A stretch of 12,807 nt of DNA from Verrucomicrobiota bacterium (GCA_003219995.1 QHRC01000051.1:1-12807); one strand, 5' to 3'. Numbered from the stretch's first letter, positions 1-7,193 are shown. Translations and numbers: made by a program. The notes: generated from the letters alone by a model not told the origin.

Positions 1-113
1 CCTGCGACGAACGGGATGTCCGGCTCACTCTCCTGAAAGTCGAACCGCGATGGGATTCATTCCGCTACAATCCACGTTTCGTGGCGATCCTGAAGCGAAT
101 CGGTCTGCAATAA
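1..113 (+). CDS. 3' end of a gene entering from the left (C-terminus resembling TPR-type regulatory proteins)
   Basis: An open frame with codons starting at base 3 runs to TAA at 111-113 and gives 36 residues. They include LLKVEPRWDSF and end in NPRFVAILKRIGLQ. The pattern of a 'K-V-x-P-x-W-D' stretch, then 'x-P-R-F-x-x-I-L-K-R-I-G-L', then stop is familiar from the end of bacterial proteins with C-terminal TPR arrays attached to a kinase, adenylate-cyclase or winged-helix regulatory domain. That family link is recognition of a short tail only. The catalytic or DNA-binding part lies outside the window, so no function is assigned. The gene is in the same direction as the lipase maturation factor gene, with about 60 bases between them. 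Confidence 0.6.
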   Translation, partial: CDERDVRLTLLKVEPRWDSFRYNPRFVAILKRIGLQ

Positions 114-123
114 AGCATCTGTC

Positions 124-151
124 TGTGAGCGTTTGACGTTGAGCATTGAAC
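124..151 (+). repeat. degenerate tandem heptamers (about 4 units)
   Basis: The gap between the first two genes holds consecutive 7-base units TGTGAGC, GTTTGAC, GTTGAGC and ATTGAAC, consensus NTTGARC. The register is visible but the units are imperfect. The tract lies directly upstream of the lipase maturation factor gene, so it could belong to its leader. It could also be an unrelated simple repeat. Confidence 0.4.
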
Positions 152-175
152 GTTTTCTTCGTGCAGCAACACGGA

Positions 176-1702
176 ATGAATGACCACGATTTCTTGCAAA
201 GAGTTTTCGCGCGTGGAAATTCGTATTGGCTCACGCGCTTTGTTATTTTGCGGCTAATCAGCTTCGTTTACGCGATTGCGTTTCTGGTTGCCGCGCGACA
301 ACTCGTGCCCTTAATCGGCGAGCATGGATTGACGCCGGCAAATCATTTTCTGGAAGCGATGCAAGCGCAACTTGGGTCGCGCATGGCCGGCTTGTTGCAA
401 TTGCCGACCCTGTTCTGGTTGGCCATTTCCGACAACTTCTTGTCGATCTTGTCCTGGAGTGGCTTCGCTTTGTCCCTCGTCGTTCTCGCGGGCTACGCCA
501 ACGCCATCATCCTAGCGATTCTTTGGATGATGTACATGTCCATCGTCCACGTCGGACAAATCTGGTACGGCTATGGCTGGGAAATTCAGCTCCTTGAAAC
601 CGGGTTTTTATCGATCTTTCTCTGCCCGTTGCTGGATGGGCGGCCGTTTCCAAAATGTCGGCCACCACTGCTCGTGATCTGGCTTTTTCGGTGGCTCGGT
701 TTCCGCATCATGATCGGCGCCGGCCTCATCAAAATGCGCGGCGACTCATGCTGGCGCGATCTCACCTGCCTTTATTATCATTACGAAACGCAGCCGATCC
801 CCAATCCGCTCAGCCGCTATCTCCATTTTGCGCCGCATTGGTTCCACCAGCTCGAAACAGCCTGGAACCATTTCGTCGAGCTAATCGTGCCGTGGTTTTC
901 ATTCGGCCCGCGCACCGCCCGTCATATTGCCGGAGTGTTGTTGGTCAGTTTTCAAATCATCCTTATCATCAGCGGCAATCTCTCGTTTCTTAATTATGTC
1001 ACGATTATTCCATTTCTCGCCTGCTTTGATGACACGTTTCTTTGCCGCATTTTGCCGAAATCGCTCGTTCGGCGCGCCGAGAAAGCGGCGCAGGAATCGG
1101 AGCCGTCGCGCATCAACAACTCGATCGCGATCGCATTGTCGATCTTGATTGCGTATTTGAGCATCGCCCCGGTGCTCAATCTCGTTTCCGGCCGGCAGCT
1201 GATGAATTATTCTTATGATCCGCTCGATCTCGTGAATACCTACGGCGCGTTCGGAACGGTTGGCCGCGAACGCGACGAAATCGTTTTTGAAGGAACTCAG
1301 GACGCGTTCATCACCGGCGACACGAAGTGGCAGGAATACGAATTCAAAGCCAAGCCGGGCGATCCGAACCGTCGGCCCGCCATCATCGCGCCGTATCAAT
1401 GCCGGATCGATTGGCAAATCTGGTTCGCCGCCATGGCGTCGCCAGCGGAATATCCGTGGACGTTGCATTTCGTTTGGAAACTTCTGCACAACGATCCCAG
1501 CACGCTCTCGCTTCTCGCTTACAATCCATTTCCGAACGCGCCGCCGCGTTATATTCGAGCGCGACTTTACCGTTACCAATTTGCACCGATCGGCGACCGC
1601 GCCTGGTGGAAACGCGAACGAATCGGCGAATGGCTGCCCGCTCTCTCCGCCGACGATGCCGAGCTCCGCCGCTTGCTCGGCGCGATGAACTGGCTCGATT
1701 AA
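176..1702 (+). CDS. Lipase maturation factor (LMF1/LMF2)-family integral membrane protein
   Basis: About 508 residues. The protein is strongly hydrophobic, with several membrane segments between residues 20 and 335. A conserved soluble C-terminal part starts near 345. Family-typical stretches are visible: YGYGWEIQLLETGF (131-144), GAGLIKMRGDSCW (181-193) followed by a YHYETQPIPNP segment (201-211), a DPLDLVNTYGAFG stretch (348-360) followed by charged residues, and RRPAIIAPYQCRIDW (399-413). In animals LMF1 assists folding of secreted lipases in the ER. Bacterial members exist but their role is not established, so a lipase chaperone role is inference. I place the start at ATG 176 because it precedes MNDHDFLQRVF and the first membrane segment; an in-frame TTG at 146 and GTG at 161 are possible alternatives. 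No clear Shine-Dalgarno is seen. It converges on the acyltransferase-hydrolase gene and carries two copies of the repeated 10-mer. Confidence 0.85.
   Translation: MNDHDFLQRVFARGNSYWLTRFVILRLISFVYAIAFLVAARQLVPLIGEHGLTPANHFLEAMQAQLGSRMAGLLQLPTLFWLAISDNFLSILSWSGFALSLVVLAGYANAIILAILWMMYMSIVHVGQIWYGYGWEIQLLETGFLSIFLCPLLDGRPFPKCRPPLLVIWLFRWLGFRIMIGAGLIKMRGDSCWRDLTCLYYHYETQPIPNPLSRYLHFAPHWFHQLETAWNHFVELIVPWFSFGPRTARHIAGVLLVSFQIILIISGNLSFLNYVTIIPFLACFDDTFLCRILPKSLVRRAEKAAQESEPSRINNSIAIALSILIAYLSIAPVLNLVSGRQLMNYSYDPLDLVNTYGAFGTVGRERDEIVFEGTQDAFITGDTKWQEYEFKAKPGDPNRRPAIIAPYQCRIDWQIWFAAMASPAEYPWTLHFVWKLLHNDPSTLSLLAYNPFPNAPPRYIRARLYRYQFAPIGDRAWWKRERIGEWLPALSADDAELRRLLGAMNWLD
441..450 (-). repeat. dispersed 10-mer AAGATCGACA, copy 1
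   Basis: Plus-strand reading TGTCGATCTT. It lies in the LMF-family gene, where the codons TTG TCG ATC TTG read L-S-I-L. On the motif strand the flanks are C before and A after (CAAGATCGACAA). Confidence 0.7.
1137..1146 (-). repeat. dispersed 10-mer AAGATCGACA, copy 2
   Basis: Plus-strand TGTCGATCTT in the LMF-family gene, again encoding L-S-I-L but in an unrelated membrane segment. The motif strand reads CAAGATCGACAAT. Confidence 0.7.
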
Positions 1703-1788
1703 GCAGTTTGTTCGATGCAAGCGAGCAGTTGCGTCGGCCGCTCCGTCGGGCGATGCCAACTAATATGCGGCCTTGCCGCCATTTTAAC

Positions 1789-1810
1789 ATCGAGCAAGGG
1801 ACTGCTCGAT
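1789..1810. repeat. inverted repeat in the convergent gap
   Basis: ATCGAGCA (1789-1796) and TGCTCGAT (1803-1810) form a perfect 8-bp stem around AGGGAC. It lies between the stops of the LMF-family gene (1702) and the acyltransferase-hydrolase gene (1824). A smaller stem GCGGC/GCCGC lies just to its left at about 1767-1779. No T-run follows on either strand, so it is not a canonical intrinsic terminator, but the position suits transcript-end formation for both genes. Confidence 0.45.
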
Positions 1811-1823
1811 CCACCTTCCGTCT

Positions 1824-3542
1824 CTAAAGCCCGCGCTCTTTCAAGCGCGCCATGGTTTCGCGCAACATGCGGTAGCCGAAATGTCCCTGCGGCACGTGGA
1901 GCAGTTCCGAGCCGCGCCACTTCTCATGAATCTTCTCGAGGTCTGCGGGACGCGCGATTGAATCGAATTCGCCCGCCACAAAAAGGACGCGCTCGGCGTT
2001 GCACAGCGGCTCGTTATGCATTGGCGAACTGAGATGAAAATGTCGCGCCACCAGCGATGGCTCAATTTTCTCGCGCCGCAGTTCCCGCCGCATGAAAGCC
2101 GTAGCCGGGCTTTCCCAGACCGCGTGTTCGACGTTGACGATCGGCGCCATCAAGGCAACAAAACGAAAATCGCGCTCGACCATTGCGAGGAGCGCGCCGA
2201 TCCACCCTCCGTAGCTCGTGCCGAGCAGACCAAAGTCGCTGCAACCGCGTCTGCGCAAGGCCGCGATCAATTGCCGCACCTCGATAACCCCCTGGCGCAA
2301 TCCCTCGGCGTTGCGAATCAGATCGGCGGTAATGGCAAGTTCGCCGTTCCAATAGCCGCGTGGAACACGCGAGTAGTGATACGGAAGATGCACGAAGCAT
2401 GCATTCCAACCCAGTTCGTTAAAGCGCGTAGCCCAGCGACGATAGCCAATGTGACTCGCGGACATTAGGGCGTGCAACATGAGAACCGTCGGCGCGTGCC
2501 AGCCACGCGGGCATGGAAAAAAATCGGCCCGAGCGATGTTATTCGCAGGAAAATCTGTCTCGATTGGGCTGCGCCACGTAACACTCGCGCCGTTTCCGAT
2601 TCTGCTGACAAGATCGACATCGTGCCGAACTGCATAATACTCATGCGCGGTGAGCTTTTCGCACTCCACCACATACCGCTCCATCTCATCGCGGCTCCGC
2701 CCGTGCAGCCGGTGTCGCGACTGGAGAATATTCATCGATGCGCACATGAGCGAATCCATACCGGTGGCGGCGAAGCGCCGTAATGTAAGCGGTAGGGTCG
2801 GCGCGCTGCGCCGACCGCGGACGCCGCAGCGCGGCGTCCCTACCACTCTCATTCGCTCTCTTGGCGGATGCGGTAGGTCATCGGACGTGAGTGAAAATTT
2901 CTCGCGCAGCTCGTTGTAGAGAATTGTGAACGCCGTCGCCAGTTCCTGCTCGATCCGCTCGCGAGCGGCGGACTTTTCCAGATCAGGAGAATGCGAAATG
3001 GCATTGCCGAACGTGATCCAGACTTGCGTGCGCCGCACAGGACGCCAGCTTTTCTTTGAGTAAAACCGATCGCTGCCAATGATGACGCACGGCACAATTG
3101 GAACACTGGCCATGTGCGCGAGCGTGGAAGCGCCCGGCCGGAGCAGCGCGCCTTCAAGCAGCGAACGTGCGCCATCGCGAATACCGCCTTCGGGAAAAAC
3201 GCCAACGATCCGTCCTTGCTTCAATCGTTCGATCGCGGTGCGAATCGTTTTTCGGTCGGCGCGGTGACGGTCTGCCGGAAATGCATCCACTGCCCGCAAA
3301 AAATGCCCGAGCAGCGGAGTTGGAAAAAACTCGGCCATCGCCATCCAATCGATTTTGCGCCGCACGACTGATGAAATGATAAGCGGATCGAAATGGCTGA
3401 TGTGATTTGACGCCAGCAGAAATGCACCTTTGCGATCCGCATTTTCAAGGCGCAACACATGAATTTGCGCCGCATATCCAAAAAGGAGCTTCATCGACAT
3501 CGAAGCGGCGCGATTGGCAATCGAATGAAAGAATTTGCGCAC
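1824..3542 (-). CDS. PlsC-type acyltransferase fused to an alpha/beta hydrolase
   Basis: 572 residues with two domains. Residues 1-230 are a lysophospholipid acyltransferase (PlsC) domain: HX4D motif H47-D52 (NHISHFD), FPEGG at 116-120, and the VPIVP stretch at 147-151. Residues from about 262 are an alpha/beta hydrolase: nucleophile elbow GTSYGG with Ser443, candidate acid Asp527 (AGEFDS) and candidate His554 (PQGHFG). The natural substrate is unknown; an esterase or lysophospholipase role is inference from the partner domain. The linker (residues 233-251) is encoded largely by a 54-bp palindromic element. The start is GTG at 3542; ATG at residue 15 or 17 is an alternative, and the hydrolase could also start separately at Met262 or Met270, though no ribosome-binding site is visible there. 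It lies 63 bp downstream of the Aas-like gene in the same direction, probably cotranscribed with it. Confidence 0.85.
   Translation of the reverse strand: MRKFFHSIANRAASMSMKLLFGYAAQIHVLRLENADRKGAFLLASNHISHFDPLIISSVVRRKIDWMAMAEFFPTPLLGHFLRAVDAFPADRHRADRKTIRTAIERLKQGRIVGVFPEGGIRDGARSLLEGALLRPGASTLAHMASVPIVPCVIIGSDRFYSKKSWRPVRRTQVWITFGNAISHSPDLEKSAARERIEQELATAFTILYNELREKFSLTSDDLPHPPRERMRVVGTPRCGVRGRRSAPTLPLTLRRFAATGMDSLMCASMNILQSRHRLHGRSRDEMERYVVECEKLTAHEYYAVRHDVDLVSRIGNGASVTWRSPIETDFPANNIARADFFPCPRGWHAPTVLMLHALMSASHIGYRRWATRFNELGWNACFVHLPYHYSRVPRGYWNGELAITADLIRNAEGLRQGVIEVRQLIAALRRRGCSDFGLLGTSYGGWIGALLAMVERDFRFVALMAPIVNVEHAVWESPATAFMRRELRREKIEPSLVARHFHLSSPMHNEPLCNAERVLFVAGEFDSIARPADLEKIHEKWRGSELLHVPQGHFGYRMLRETMARLKERGL
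2610..2619 (+). repeat. dispersed 10-mer AAGATCGACA, copy 3 (11-mer with T)
   Basis: CAAGATCGACATCG, inside the hydrolase part of the fusion gene. The gene strand reads D-V-D-L there, a different frame from copies 1 and 2. Confidence 0.7.
2791..2844. repeat. 54-bp double-hairpin palindromic element (REP-like), read through in frame
   Basis: The ends are inverted repeats GGTAGGG (2791-2797) and CCCTACC (2838-2844). Inside are two GC-rich hairpins: TCGGCGC/GCGCCGA with loop GCT (2798-2814) and GGACGCCGC/GCGGCGTCC with loop AGC (2819-2839). They are joined across a central CCGCGG (2815-2820). Its length is 18 codons exactly and the minus-strand frame has no stop, so it becomes an Arg/Pro/Gly-rich linker between the acyltransferase and hydrolase domains. 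The architecture resembles paired REP/BIME elements. No transposase is present in the window, so mobility is inference. Confidence 0.8.
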
Positions 3543-3552
3543 GAAAGTGGCT

Positions 3553-3601
3553 CAAGCTTTCCAGCTTGCGTTGTGATTAGGACTGCGAGTCGGACACTCG
3601 C
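3553..3601. repeat. pair of short hairpins in the intergenic gap
   Basis: Stem 1 is CAAGCT/AGCTTG around TTCC (3553-3568). Stem 2 is GCGAGT/ACTCGC around CGGAC (3585-3601). Together they fill most of the 63-bp gap between the stop of the Aas-like gene and the GTG start of the acyltransferase-hydrolase. No T-tract follows, so they are more likely an inserted palindromic repeat or an mRNA processing or stability element than a terminator. Stem 1 resembles the hairpin at 10940-10958. Confidence 0.5.
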
Positions 3602-3605
3602 GCCA

Positions 3606-5801
3606 CTAGTTGCCTTTTGCGAGTTGGTTGCATTTTTTCAGATCGAGTTTGCCGGAAGCAAGAATGGGAATTGATTCGACGCGCTGGACCCGCTTGGGAA
3701 TCCATAAATTCGGAACGCCGGCTTCGTGAAGCTTTTTGCGCAAAGCCGCAAGATCGACATCGACGACGCTCAGCAACAGAAGCGCTTCGCCTTTGGTTTC
3801 ATCGGTGACGCCAACAACTGCGATTGCTCTCTCGTCCCTTCCGGAGAGTTCAAGCAGGTCGATAATTTTTTGTTCGATCGCTTCGTGCGGCACCATTTCG
3901 CCGCCGATTTTGGAGAAACGGGAAAGCCGTCCCTCGATGTAAAGAAAGCCATCGTCATCGAACCGGCCGATGTCGCCGGTCTTGAACCAACCGTTGCGCA
4001 AAACTTCCGCCGTTCGTTCCCGATCTCTCAAGTAGCCCTCGAAGATATTTGGGCCGCGCAACCAAAGCATTCCTGTCTCGTGCAGTGAAAGTTTGCGGTC
4101 GGATTCTGGCTCGCGGATTTCGGCGGCGATTCCAGGCGCCATTTTGCCGACCGAACCCAAGCGGCTCGACGGTTGCACTTGTTCGCCTGGTTTTGTCGGA
4201 GTCGGCTCCGGCAAATTGACGCTTACCACTGGCGAAGTTTCGGTCAGGCCATAACCTTCGAAAACTTTTTGTTTGAATCGATCCTCGAAACTTTTGGCAA
4301 GATCGAGAGGCAACTTCTCCGCGCCGGTAATAACGAGTCGCAAACTGCGAAGCTGATGCGGTTCGACCTTGCGCAAATAACCGCGCAGAAAAGTCGGCGT
4401 CGCGAGCAACAGAGTTAGTTTGTATTTTTCGATTAGTGCCGCGTTCTTCGCGACTTCCAGCGGGTTCGGAAAAGTAACAATGCGAACGCCCTCGATTAGT
4501 GGATACCAAAGGGTGACGGTCGATCCAAAGCTGTGAAAAAACGGGAGCGCGGCGAGAATGGCGTCGTCTTTTTTCGCGTCGAGAAGTTCCCGGAATTGCG
4601 AAACATTGCCGACAATGTTTCGATGGCTGAGCCCGACTCCTTTCGGCTCGCCTGAGCTTCCACTGGTGAAAAGCAGGAGGGCTTCTTCGTGGCCGCCTTT
4701 TTTTGGAATTTGCAATAGGCGAGTCAACAAGGGCGTAGGAAGTAAGATCGACATCAGCGACCAGAAAACGATTTGGGCTTTCATTCGCGGTATCAGCTCG
4801 TCCAGTTTCAAAATTCGCTCGGGCCAGGGAAAATCCTTCAATCGCTCCATGAATTGCGTAGCCGAGATTGCGGTGCGCAGTTCGGCGCGCTGGCAGGCTG
4901 ATTCATTCGCTGAGCGGCCCATTGTGAAATTAAGATCGACCGGAACTTTTCCCGCGAGCGTGACGGCGAGATTTGTCACGACCGCGCCTTTGCCTGCCGG
5001 CAATACGATTGCCACTCGAGGATCGCGGCATTGTTTTCGAAGCAATCGGGCCAGGGCGGCGGCAGCACCGAGCAGTTTTGCCCGGCTTAATTTGCTCTGA
5101 TCGATTCCATCGATCATCGCCGTGGCAAACGGTCTTCGCTTCAAACCGCGCACGCACGCTTCGGCAAGATGTCGATCCAAATTGCGCCGCCGGCTGTAAC
5201 AAAACTCACCAAGTTTCAGCAACTCCTCGCGCACGGTCGCGATGTCAGCGGCCTCTGCACCGAGCGGCTTGCCAAACGCAACCGTAACGCTATACGGAAT
5301 TTCCTTCGGCCACTTTCTGAAAAACTTTCCCCCTTGGAATGAAAAAATTGAGCCCCAAAGCCGGTCAAGCCAGACCGGAACAACCGGCGCATTTGCGTGA
5401 TGCGCTATCAATTCGTAACCGCGGCGCAAACGCAACAATGTGCCGGCGCGTTCGAGCTGGCCCTCTGGAAAAAGGCATACGATTTCACCAGCGGCGATTT
5501 GTCCCGACGCGGCGCGAATGGCGGAACGGGAATGGCTCGGCTCGATCGGGATGCAGCGCACGATACGTAGAAAAGGCCGCAGAAACGGCTTATCATAAAA
5601 TTCCCGGTCGATGATGTAACGAATCGGCCGCGGACAGGCGAGTTGCAGCACGATGGCGTCGACCCAGCTGATGTGGTTGGGCAGAAGTAGAAATCCTCCC
5701 TTGGGCAAGCATTCAATGCCAACGGATTGGACGCAATAGAAGCAGCGTACGAGCGGCCGGCCAAAGAAGTGAAGTATGCGTTCGCTGGCAGACATCATCA
5801 T
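3606..5801 (-). CDS. aas: Aas-like bifunctional acyltransferase / acyl-ACP (or acyl-CoA) synthetase
   Basis: 731 residues, close to the length of E. coli Aas and with the same domain order. The N-terminal PlsC domain has NHISWVDA with HX4D H43-D48, FPEG at 111-114, and APVVPVW at 138-144. From about residue 240 there is an ANL-superfamily adenylate-forming domain: ATP-binding loop TSGSSGEPKG (379-388), YGLTETSP (517-524), TGD (608-610), GRLSRFSKIGGE (624-635), and the C-terminal Lys718 in SGKLD. Aas activates a fatty acid onto ACP and transfers it to 2-acyl-lysophospholipid at the inner membrane. Exact substrate use here is inferred. The start is the first of three consecutive ATGs (5801, 5798, 5795). 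It is divergent from the Spinster-type transporter, with a gap of about 47 bp, and upstream of the second acyltransferase gene. It carries two copies of the repeated 10-mer. Confidence 0.85.
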   Translation of the reverse strand: MMMSASERILHFFGRPLVRCFYCVQSVGIECLPKGGFLLLPNHISWVDAIVLQLACPRPIRYIIDREFYDKPFLRPFLRIVRCIPIEPSHSRSAIRAASGQIAAGEIVCLFPEGQLERAGTLLRLRRGYELIAHHANAPVVPVWLDRLWGSIFSFQGGKFFRKWPKEIPYSVTVAFGKPLGAEAADIATVREELLKLGEFCYSRRRNLDRHLAEACVRGLKRRPFATAMIDGIDQSKLSRAKLLGAAAALARLLRKQCRDPRVAIVLPAGKGAVVTNLAVTLAGKVPVDLNFTMGRSANESACQRAELRTAISATQFMERLKDFPWPERILKLDELIPRMKAQIVFWSLMSILLPTPLLTRLLQIPKKGGHEEALLLFTSGSSGEPKGVGLSHRNIVGNVSQFRELLDAKKDDAILAALPFFHSFGSTVTLWYPLIEGVRIVTFPNPLEVAKNAALIEKYKLTLLLATPTFLRGYLRKVEPHQLRSLRLVITGAEKLPLDLAKSFEDRFKQKVFEGYGLTETSPVVSVNLPEPTPTKPGEQVQPSSRLGSVGKMAPGIAAEIREPESDRKLSLHETGMLWLRGPNIFEGYLRDRERTAEVLRNGWFKTGDIGRFDDDGFLYIEGRLSRFSKIGGEMVPHEAIEQKIIDLLELSGRDERAIAVVGVTDETKGEALLLLSVVDVDLAALRKKLHEAGVPNLWIPKRVQRVESIPILASGKLDLKKCNQLAKGN
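3750..3759 (+). repeat. dispersed 10-mer AAGATCGACA, copy 4 (11-mer with T)
   Basis: GCAAGATCGACATCG near the 3' end of the Aas-like gene, where the gene strand reads D-V-D-L (residues 681-684). Confidence 0.7.
4744..4753 (+). repeat. dispersed 10-mer AAGATCGACA, copy 5 (11-mer with T)
   Basis: GTAAGATCGACATCA within the Aas-like gene. The gene strand reads M-S-I-L (residues 350-353), a different frame from copy 4 in the same gene. One-mismatch relatives lie at 4299-4308 (AAGATCGAGA) and 4932-4941 (AAGATCGACC). Confidence 0.7.
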
Positions 5802-5848
5802 TTATGATTTACAATCAGCCGCGCCCGGCCTGCAATCGGTAATTGGCA
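5802..5848. promoter_or_regulatory. short divergent intergenic region, presumed shared promoter
   Basis: This 47-bp gap separates the ATG triplet of the Aas-like gene from the start of the Spinster-type transporter. Both genes must be transcribed outward from here or from within each other's 5' ends. The left half is AT-rich (TTATGATTTACAATC) and the right half GC-rich. I cannot assign convincing -35/-10 boxes or an operator, so the promoter call rests on geometry. Confidence 0.35.
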
Positions 5849-7147
5849 ATGGAAAAGACTTTTGGAAAAGCCCGCGGGATGGCGCAGACCGCTCTCTGGC
5901 TGCTTTTGGCAATCAATCTTTTTAATTACATCGACCGATACATTCTGGCCGCAGTCTTGCCGCAAATAAAACACGATTTTCTCGCGGGCGACCCGAATCA
6001 AAACACCAAAGCGGGATCGTTGGCGTCCGCTTTCCTGATCAGCTACATGTGCGCCGCGCCGATTCTTGGGTGGCTGGCCGACCGTATTTCCCGATGGTGG
6101 CTGGTTGGAATTAGCGTGGCCGTTTGGAGTTTGGCGAGCGGATGGTCGGGCTTGGCGGCTTCGTTCGCGATTCTGTTGTGGACACGGACGTTCGTCGGGA
6201 TTGGTGAAGCCGGTTATGGTCCGGCCGCGCCCACCATTCTTTCCGACCTTTATCCGCTGGAACGTCGCGGTCGAACGCTTGCCTATTTTTATCTGGCCAT
6301 GCCGGTTGGCGGCGCTCTTGGTTACGCGTTTGGTGGCAAGATCGGCGATCTTCTTGGATGGCGATGGGCATTTTACCTGGTGGTGCCGCCGGGATTATTA
6401 CTTGCCTTGCTTTGCTTTTTCATGCGCGATCCGCGCGCAAGATCGACATCGAATTTGACCGCCAGGCCGCGGCCGCAGCTGGCCGATTATGTTTCGCTGC
6501 TTCGCACACCGTCCTACCTCATCAACACAGCTGCGATGACCGCGCTAACCTTTGCCATCGGTGGAATTTCGTTTTGGGTGCCCGATTACATTTATTCCGA
6601 TCGCGGTTCGGAATTCGCCGCCAACCCGAATTTGCTCGGCAACATCAACGTTACTTTTGGCGCAATTGTCGCCGTGGCCGGTTTGTTCGCGACGCTGCTC
6701 GGCGGTTGGACCGGTGATTGGCTTCGGCAAAAATTCGCGAGCTCGTATTTTCTCGTTTCCGGAGTCGGTGTCGTGCTCGCGTTTCCCGCCACCGTCGCGA
6801 TGCTTTACGTCCCTTTCCCCGGAGCGTGGATCTGCATTTTTATCGCTGTCTTCTGTATGTTCTTTAACAGCGGGCCATCCAATACTGCGCTTGCAAATGT
6901 GAGCTTGCCGAGCGTTCGCGCCACCGCTTTTGCCTTAAACATTCTTATCGTTCACTTGTTCGGCGATATCATGTCGCCGCCGCTCATCGGCGCGATCCGC
7001 GATCGCTGGAATATGAATATCGGTTTTCTGACGGTTTCAGGCGCGATGTTGGTCGCTGGGATCTTTTGGTTTTGGGGCACCAAATTTTTGCCAGCCGACA
7101 CCGCGACGGTTGAACGAGCTGGACCGCAGGACAGATTATCGATCTAA
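5849..7147 (+). CDS. Spinster (SPNS)-type MFS transporter
   Basis: 432 residues from ATG 5849, with a hydrophobic profile fitting 12 membrane helices. Features typical of the Spinster branch are NYIDRYILAAVLP in helix 1 (26-38), an MFS motif-A-like GWLADRISRWW (74-84), and the helix 4 segment RTFVGIGEAGYGPAAPT (113-129) followed by Ser132-Asp133. Eukaryotic Spinster proteins move lysophospholipids or sphingosine-1-phosphate, and bacterial homologues are used as structural models. The substrate here is not visible from sequence. Divergence from an Aas-like lysolipid acyltransferase makes lysophospholipid a reasonable candidate, by analogy with LplT-Aas. Start choice is uncertain: TTG 5843, ATG 5849, or ATG 5879, which has GGAAAAG eight bases upstream. 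The gene ends just before a strong hairpin terminator. Confidence 0.85.
   Translation: MEKTFGKARGMAQTALWLLLAINLFNYIDRYILAAVLPQIKHDFLAGDPNQNTKAGSLASAFLISYMCAAPILGWLADRISRWWLVGISVAVWSLASGWSGLAASFAILLWTRTFVGIGEAGYGPAAPTILSDLYPLERRGRTLAYFYLAMPVGGALGYAFGGKIGDLLGWRWAFYLVVPPGLLLALLCFFMRDPRARSTSNLTARPRPQLADYVSLLRTPSYLINTAAMTALTFAIGGISFWVPDYIYSDRGSEFAANPNLLGNINVTFGAIVAVAGLFATLLGGWTGDWLRQKFASSYFLVSGVGVVLAFPATVAMLYVPFPGAWICIFIAVFCMFFNSGPSNTALANVSLPSVRATAFALNILIVHLFGDIMSPPLIGAIRDRWNMNIGFLTVSGAMLVAGIFWFWGTKFLPADTATVERAGPQDRLSI
6439..6448 (+). repeat. dispersed 10-mer AAGATCGACA, copy 6 (11-mer with T)
   Basis: GCAAGATCGACATCG in the transporter gene, read as R-S-T-S in the loop after the first six helices. 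This is a frame unlike copies 1-5. Confidence 0.7.
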
Positions 7148-7153
7148 CAAGAA

Positions 7154-7183
7154 ACCGCAGGAACGTTTGCACGTTCCTGCGGT
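7154..7183. terminator. strong hairpin terminator, possibly bidirectional
   Basis: A perfect 13-bp stem ACCGCAGGAACGT/ACGTTCCTGCGGT closes a TTGC loop 6 bp after the transporter stop. CTTTGGGTGTTT follows on the plus strand and TTTCTTGTT on the minus strand. It sits between convergent genes and can serve both. Confidence 0.8.
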
Positions 7184-7193
7184 CTTTGGGTGT

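Noticed and set aside
899..1759. Long minus-strand open frame (286 codons) opposite the LMF-family gene
   Set aside because: The product is Arg-rich with no recognisable domain. The opposite strand encodes clear family motifs and membrane segments, so this is a shadow of codon bias.
4299..4941. Near matches to the repeated word (AAGATCGAGA at 4299, AAGATCGACC at 4932; also AAGATCGATA on the minus strand at 609-618)
   Set aside because: They are one base off and were not counted as copies. They may be decayed relatives, but one-mismatch hits are less improbable.
6335..6360. Apparent palindrome GCAAGATCGGCGATCTTC in the transporter gene
   Set aside because: It is explained by the conserved protein stretch GGKIGDLLG. 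It lacks the GACA end of the repeated 10-mer.
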